NCBI GenBank assembly: GCA_963205265.1
Contig: CAUJJI010000023.1
Span: 1 to 64,000 of the forward strand
Direction: 5' to 3'
Origin: Pseudomonadota bacterium
GTDB taxonomy: Bacteria > Pseudomonadota > Alphaproteobacteria > Sphingomonadales > Sphingomonadaceae
DNA: 64,000 nucleotides
Part shown: positions 59,799-64,000 of the stretch, one piece after another
Layout: each line of letters starts with the position of its first letter
Position numbering within the stretch: the first letter of the stretch is position 1
The notes under the pieces: generated by a model
Databases searched by the model: none
What the model was told of the DNA's origin: nothing
The model's input: only the letters and a program-made list of their open reading frames with translations
Position numbers and translations under genes: made by a program

Positions 59799-62468
59799 TC
59801 ACCCCGTCAGTACGAGCCGGGCGATGCGCAGCGTCGCGTCGTCGGGGTCGCTCTCGACGGCGAAGCCCAGCTCCTGCTCCATTCGCAGCGCGGCGTCGTG
59901 GTCGGCGCATTCGATCGCTTCGACCGCTCCGATCCGCTCGGCCTTGGCATAGCGCAGCACGTGCCCGAGCAGCGTCCAGCTCACGCCCGTGTTCTTCACG
60001 TCGGAGCGGGTAGTCAGGGCCAGTTCGGCGCGGGTGCGATCGGGCTCGGTCGCCAGCATGGCGGTGGCGAGGACTTCGCTCCGCGCTGCGTCGAAGGCGA
60101 GGAAGCTGATGGTCCGGCGGTAGTCGACGCGAGTCATCATCGCCAGCTGGTCGTGCCCGACCCGGGCAAGGCCGTAGTGGAAGCGGAAGCGCAGGTCCTC
60201 GGGGGAGACCCGCGCGAAGAATTCGGCGAGCAGCTGCTCGTCGTCGGCCCGGACGGGTCGCACGAAGATCTCCTGGCCGGCCTGGGTGACGAGCTGCGCC
60301 GACCAGTCCATGGGCGCGGGCCGGATCGCCAGGCGCGACGCGGCCTGCGGTTCGGGCGAGATGCGGATCCGGGCGTCGAGCGCGATCACGCCCTCGGCAT
60401 CGGCGAGCAGCGGGTTGATGTCGAGCTCGACGATGTCGGGCAAGTCGACGGTCATGGCGGAAAGCGCGTCGAGCACCTGCGCCACGCTTTCGACATCGGT
60501 CGCCGGCACGTTCCTGTAGCCTGCCAGGCGCCGCGCGATCGCCGTCCTGGCGATCAGCGCGCGGGCATCGGCGTGGTCGACCGGCGGCAGGGCCAGCGCC
60601 TTGTCGGCGAGGATTTCGACCGCAGTCCCGCCGGCGCCGATCATCAGCAGCGGTCCGAAGGTAGGGTCGGTGGCGATGCCGGCCAGCAGCTCGTAGGCAT
60701 GCGGGCGGGTGATCATCTCTTCCACCGCGAAGCCGGTGATGCGCGCCCGCGGGTGCTCGCGCGCGATTCGGGACTGCATGCGCTTGGCGGCGGCAGCCGC
60801 GGCGGCCGGCGTCGCCAGGTCCAGCGCGACGCCGCCGACGTCGCTCTTGTGCGTAATGTCGGGCGAAACGACCTTCACCGCGAATGGGGGCCGCAGGGCA
60901 GCGCAGGTCGCTTCCACCGAAGCCGGGCCGGCCGCGAAGCGGGTGCGGGCGATGGCGATGCCGTAGGCGGCGAGCAGGTCCTTGGCCTCGATCTCGCTGA
61001 GGTCGGTGCGCCCCTCGCTCCGCGCCGCGGCGATGATCGCCCGGGCTCGGTCGACGTCGCGGGCGAAGTCGCGCGTTTCCGCCGGGCGATCGGTCAGGGC
61101 GGCGCGCGCCTTGCGGGCAGCGAGCAGATAGCCGAAGCCGGCGACGGCATCGTCGGGCGAGGTGTAGAGCGGGATGCCCGCGGCCGCCATGGCCCGGCGC
61201 GCCTGTTGCGCGTTGCCGTCGCCGAGCCAGCAGGCGAGCACCGGCTTGCGCATGCCTTCCTGCCGGGTGGCGAGCACGCCGGCGGCAACCGCATCGGCCA
61301 CCTCGGCCGGCTCCGCCGCCGCCGTCGGGCAGTTCATCACCAGCAGCGCGTCGACGTTCGCATCGTCGAGCACTGCCGGGATCGCGCTGCGATAGCGCCC
61401 GGGGCCGGCATCGCCGATGACGTCGACCGGATTGGCGCGCGACCAGGCCGGCGGCAGCACCGGGTCGAGCGCCGCGATCGTCGCCGGGTCGAGCTCGGCG
61501 GCGCGCGCGCCGGCGGACGTCAGCGCGTCAACGGCCAGGATGCCCGCGCCACCGCCGTTGGTGATGATGCCTAGCCGGTCGCCGGCGCCCTCGCGGTAGA
61601 GGCACAGCGTCTGGGCGGCGTCGAACAGTTCGGTCAGGGTGTCGACCGTGACGATGCCGACGCGATCGAAGGCGGCGCGATAGACTTCGTAGGAGCCGGC
61701 CAGCGCGCCGGTATGCGAGAAGGCGGCGCGCGCCGCCGCTGCCGAGCGTCCGGCCTTGATGGCGATGACCGGCTTGGCGATGGCCGCCGCTCGCGCCGCG
61801 GAAAGGAACTTCGCGGCATTGGTCACCCCTTCGAGGTAGAGCAGGATCGCGTCGGTCTCGGGATCGGTGGCGAACAGGTCGATAAGGTCGCCGATGTCGA
61901 CGTCGGCCATGTCGCCGGCGGAAACGACGCCCGAGAAGCCGATGCCGCGCGCTTCCGCCCAGTCGAGCATGGCGGTGACCAGCGCCCCGCTCTGCGAGAT
62001 CAGCGCCAGGCCGCCGCTTCGCGCCTTGTTGCGCGCGAAAGTGGCGTCGAGCTTCGCGCGGGGCGAGATGAGGCCGAGGCAGTTGGGTCCGACGACGCGG
62101 AGCAGATGCGGCCTCGCGGCGTCGAGCATCGCCTGTTGCAGCCCGCTTTCCCGCGTGACGCCGCCCGACAGGACGACGGCGCAGCGAGTGCCGATCGCGC
62201 CGAGCTGCGCGATGATCCCCGGTATCGTCGCAGCCGGGGTCACGACGACGGCGAGGTCGGGAGCCGCTTCGAGCCGGTCGATCGCGGCGGCCCAGCCGGC
62301 GCCGGGGCGCGAGATGCGGTGCGGATTGACGAGGTCGACCCGGCCCGCAAAGCCGCCGTCGAGCACATTGTCGGAAACGAGCTTGCCGAGCGATCCAGGC
62401 CGATCGGAGGCGCCGATCAGGGCCAGGCTTTGCGGTCGCAACAGGGCCGAGAGATTGCGGATCGACAT
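59799..62468 (-). CDS. NDP-forming acyl-CoA synthetase fused to a GNAT acetyltransferase (Pat-like)
   Basis: An 889-residue fusion. The first 460 residues are the CoA-binding and ligase domains of acetate-CoA ligase (ADP-forming) (LALIGASDRPGSLG, VVGPNCLGL, the loop FSHTGALAGS with the possible phospho-histidine), then an ATP-grasp domain (about 480-690), and a C-terminal GNAT domain (about 720-889, FVRPVRADDEQLL...). This is the layout of protein acetyltransferases Pat/YfiQ, which use acetyl-CoA to acetylate lysines such as that of acetyl-CoA synthetase; the ligase part is often inactive. The start ATG at 62468 is well supported. Confidence 0.9.
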   Translation of the reverse strand: MSIRNLSALLRPQSLALIGASDRPGSLGKLVSDNVLDGGFAGRVDLVNPHRISRPGAGWAAAIDRLEAAPDLAVVVTPAATIPGIIAQLGAIGTRCAVVLSGGVTRESGLQQAMLDAARPHLLRVVGPNCLGLISPRAKLDATFARNKARSGGLALISQSGALVTAMLDWAEARGIGFSGVVSAGDMADVDIGDLIDLFATDPETDAILLYLEGVTNAAKFLSAARAAAIAKPVIAIKAGRSAAAARAAFSHTGALAGSYEVYRAAFDRVGIVTVDTLTELFDAAQTLCLYREGAGDRLGIITNGGGAGILAVDALTSAGARAAELDPATIAALDPVLPPAWSRANPVDVIGDAGPGRYRSAIPAVLDDANVDALLVMNCPTAAAEPAEVADAVAAGVLATRQEGMRKPVLACWLGDGNAQQARRAMAAAGIPLYTSPDDAVAGFGYLLAARKARAALTDRPAETRDFARDVDRARAIIAAARSEGRTDLSEIEAKDLLAAYGIAIARTRFAAGPASVEATCAALRPPFAVKVVSPDITHKSDVGGVALDLATPAAAAAAAKRMQSRIAREHPRARITGFAVEEMITRPHAYELLAGIATDPTFGPLLMIGAGGTAVEILADKALALPPVDHADARALIARTAIARRLAGYRNVPATDVESVAQVLDALSAMTVDLPDIVELDINPLLADAEGVIALDARIRISPEPQAASRLAIRPAPMDWSAQLVTQAGQEIFVRPVRADDEQLLAEFFARVSPEDLRFRFHYGLARVGHDQLAMMTRVDYRRTISFLAFDAARSEVLATAMLATEPDRTRAELALTTRSDVKNTGVSWTLLGHVLRYAKAERIGAVEAIECADHDAALRMEQELGFAVESDPDDATLRIARLVLTG

Positions 62469-62714
62469 GGGCAGCCTTCCAGGAAGCGAGGCGGGACCCT
62501 GGCGCCGGTCGAGCCGCTTCGCGTTCGCTTGAATGTGACAATTGCCGAGACCGGCCGCACGGCGCTGCGGCACCACTTCCGCCGGGCAATCTGGCCCTAG
62601 GGCAAGTGCGATCCAATAGGGGATGTACCGGATGGGCCGGCCGCGGGGCGCGGCGGCCTGCGGCCGGGCGCGATTGCCGCTGGGCTTTCGCCGCGCTTGC
62701 CCTAGTCTGCGATC

Positions 62715-64000
62715 ATGGCCTCGCGCACAGCCCCGCCGTCACCATCCGTCGGCTCTCCCGAAGGGGACCTTGCGGCGATGCGCGACGTCGCTCACGCGGT
62801 GGCCGCGGGCGAGGTCGTCCGCGCGCTCGGCAGCGATGCCGACAGCGGCCTGCGCGAAGACGAGGCCGCACGCCGGGCCGCTCGCTTCGGCCCGAACACC
62901 CTGCAAGGCCGCCGGCGGATTAGCCGCCTGCGGATATTGCGCAATCAGCTTGCCAGCCCGGTCGTCTACCTGCTGGGCGCGGCGGCCGCGCTCGCCTTCT
63001 GGTTCGGCGAGCTCGAGGAGGGGCCGGCGATCCTGCTGGTGCTGCTTGCTAATACCGCGATCGGCTATGCGACCGAGGCCAGGGCCGCCTATTCGATCGA
63101 CGCGCTGCGCGCCCTGGGCAGCCCCTTGGCGCGGGTCTTGCGCGCCGGGGCGCCGCGCATGCTGCCGGCGGCCGATCTGGTGCCCGGCGATATCGTGCTG
63201 GTCGAGGCCGGCGACGCCGTCGGCGCCGACCTGCGCATCGTCGAGAGCGCCGGCCTGGCGGCGGACGAATCCACCTTTACCGGCGAATCCGTCGCTGCGG
63301 ACAAGGCCGTCGCACCCGTCGCCGCCGAGGCGCGCACGGCAGACCGGCATTCCATGCTGTTCAAGGGAACCACGGTGGTGCGCGGGAGCGGGCGCGGCGT
63401 GGTCGTGGCGACCGGCCAGGCCAGCGAGCTCGGCCGGATCGCCGGGCTCGTCGCAGCGGCCGAGCCGGAGCGTTCGCCGCTGGAAAAAGGGCTGGCCCGA
63501 TTGTCGAGCCAGCTGGTCTGGGCGACCATGGCGCTTGCCGGGGTGATCGCTGCGGCCGGGCTGGCGCAGGGGACGGAGGCCGTGCTGATCGTCACCACCG
63601 CGATCGCCCTCGCCGTGGCGGCGATCCCGGAAGGCCTGCCCGTCGTCGCCACCCTGGTGCTCGCCCGCGGCATGTGGCGCATGGCTCAGCACGACGCCCT
63701 GGTCGAGCGCCTGCCGGCAGTCGAGACCCTGGGGGCGACCACGGTCATCCTGACCGACAAGACCGGCACCCTGACCGAGAACCGGATGACGGTCCGGCGC
63801 ATCGCGCCGGCCTCGGGCGAGCAGAAGTCTGAAGCCGGCATGCCGCTGCCGCCTCTGCCTGGGCTCCTAGGAGTCGCCGTGCTGTGCAACGATGCCGCAC
63901 TCGGCAACGGCGGCGGCGCCGACAACGGCGATCCGATGGAGCAGGCGCTGCTTCGCGCCGGCCGCGAGGCGGGGGTAGAGCGCGGCGCGCTGCTCGCCCG
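62715..64000 (+). CDS. P-type cation-transporting ATPase, 5' part
   Basis: The first 428 residues of a P-type ATPase, cut by the window end. The actuator motif TGES, the membrane PEGLP and the phosphorylation loop DKTGTLTE are intact, and the N-terminal cation_ATPase_N domain (AVAAGEVVRALGSDADSGLREDEA) is present. PEGLP and this N-domain point to the type II (Ca2+-like) group, so calcium or another cation could be moved; the deciding later helices are outside. Two starts are possible, 62715 and 62778. A 246-base gap without further features separates it from the divergent Pat-like gene. Confidence 0.92.
   Translation, partial: MASRTAPPSPSVGSPEGDLAAMRDVAHAVAAGEVVRALGSDADSGLREDEAARRAARFGPNTLQGRRRISRLRILRNQLASPVVYLLGAAAALAFWFGELEEGPAILLVLLANTAIGYATEARAAYSIDALRALGSPLARVLRAGAPRMLPAADLVPGDIVLVEAGDAVGADLRIVESAGLAADESTFTGESVAADKAVAPVAAEARTADRHSMLFKGTTVVRGSGRGVVVATGQASELGRIAGLVAAAEPERSPLEKGLARLSSQLVWATMALAGVIAAAGLAQGTEAVLIVTTAIALAVAAIPEGLPVVATLVLARGMWRMAQHDALVERLPAVETLGATTVILTDKTGTLTENRMTVRRIAPASGEQKSEAGMPLPPLPGLLGVAVLCNDAALGNGGGADNGDPMEQALLRAGREAGVERGALLA

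Overview
The window reads as a chromosomal segment of a high-GC alphaproteobacterium, most likely a sphingomonad. Grounds are established gene orders and families (dciA-mutY next to smc, the miaB-phoH-ybeY-corC cluster, plant-type glutamate-cysteine ligase, a MucR regulator, DUF1489, a compact Tad pilus locus) and several families of intergenic inverted repeats of the kind common in that order. This assignment is inference; no rRNA or other marker gene is present. I found no tRNA, rRNA, CRISPR array, insertion sequence or prophage.

Layout. 0.1-4.3 kb: gshA, rsmE, ubiA, soxR with an operator-like palindrome, and a BrnT/BrnA toxin-antitoxin pair. 4.4-16 kb: genome maintenance and housekeeping (smc, two DsbA-like thiol oxidoreductases, dciA, mutY, a beta-lactamase-fold hydrolase, nudC, a DUF1489 gene, mgtE, a cyclophilin). 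16-26 kb: a mixed stretch with a DUF2059 protein, a LuxE-like acyl-protein synthetase, a cold-shock protein/IF-1/small-membrane-protein operon, small unknown proteins, a Cys-His-Asp enzyme-like protein, a metallo-beta-lactamase, a GIY-YIG-like protein, a cytochrome P450 with a cytochrome c lipoprotein, a DksA/TraR zinc finger and MucR.

26-43 kb is the accessory and most interesting part: a collagen-like lipoprotein whose repeat has proline at every third position, an EAL-domain protein coupled to a membrane protein, a ten-gene Tad/Flp pilus cluster (cpaB, cpaC, tadZ, cpaF, tadB, tadC, a TPR protein, tadG, flp, tadE), and facing it an orphan ParB-like gene and a run of tpsB, a 2-oxoglutarate oxygenase and the prepilin peptidase cpaA. 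Together they suggest a surface-attachment island in which c-di-GMP signalling, a pilus, a two-partner secretion pore and a possible hydroxylase sit side by side.

43-51 kb: a membrane PQQ glucose-dehydrogenase-type enzyme diverges from a four-gene molybdenum hydroxylase operon (coxG, coxM, coxS, coxL-like) whose large subunit carries an extra C-terminal domain. A 784-base gap follows, with two repeat elements and a near-consensus promoter that has no convincing gene. 51-64 kb: a LysR regulator, corC-ybeY-phoH-(unknown gene)-miaB, argS, a SPOR-domain protein, a large CoA ligase/GNAT fusion and the 5' part of a P-type ATPase that runs off the window.
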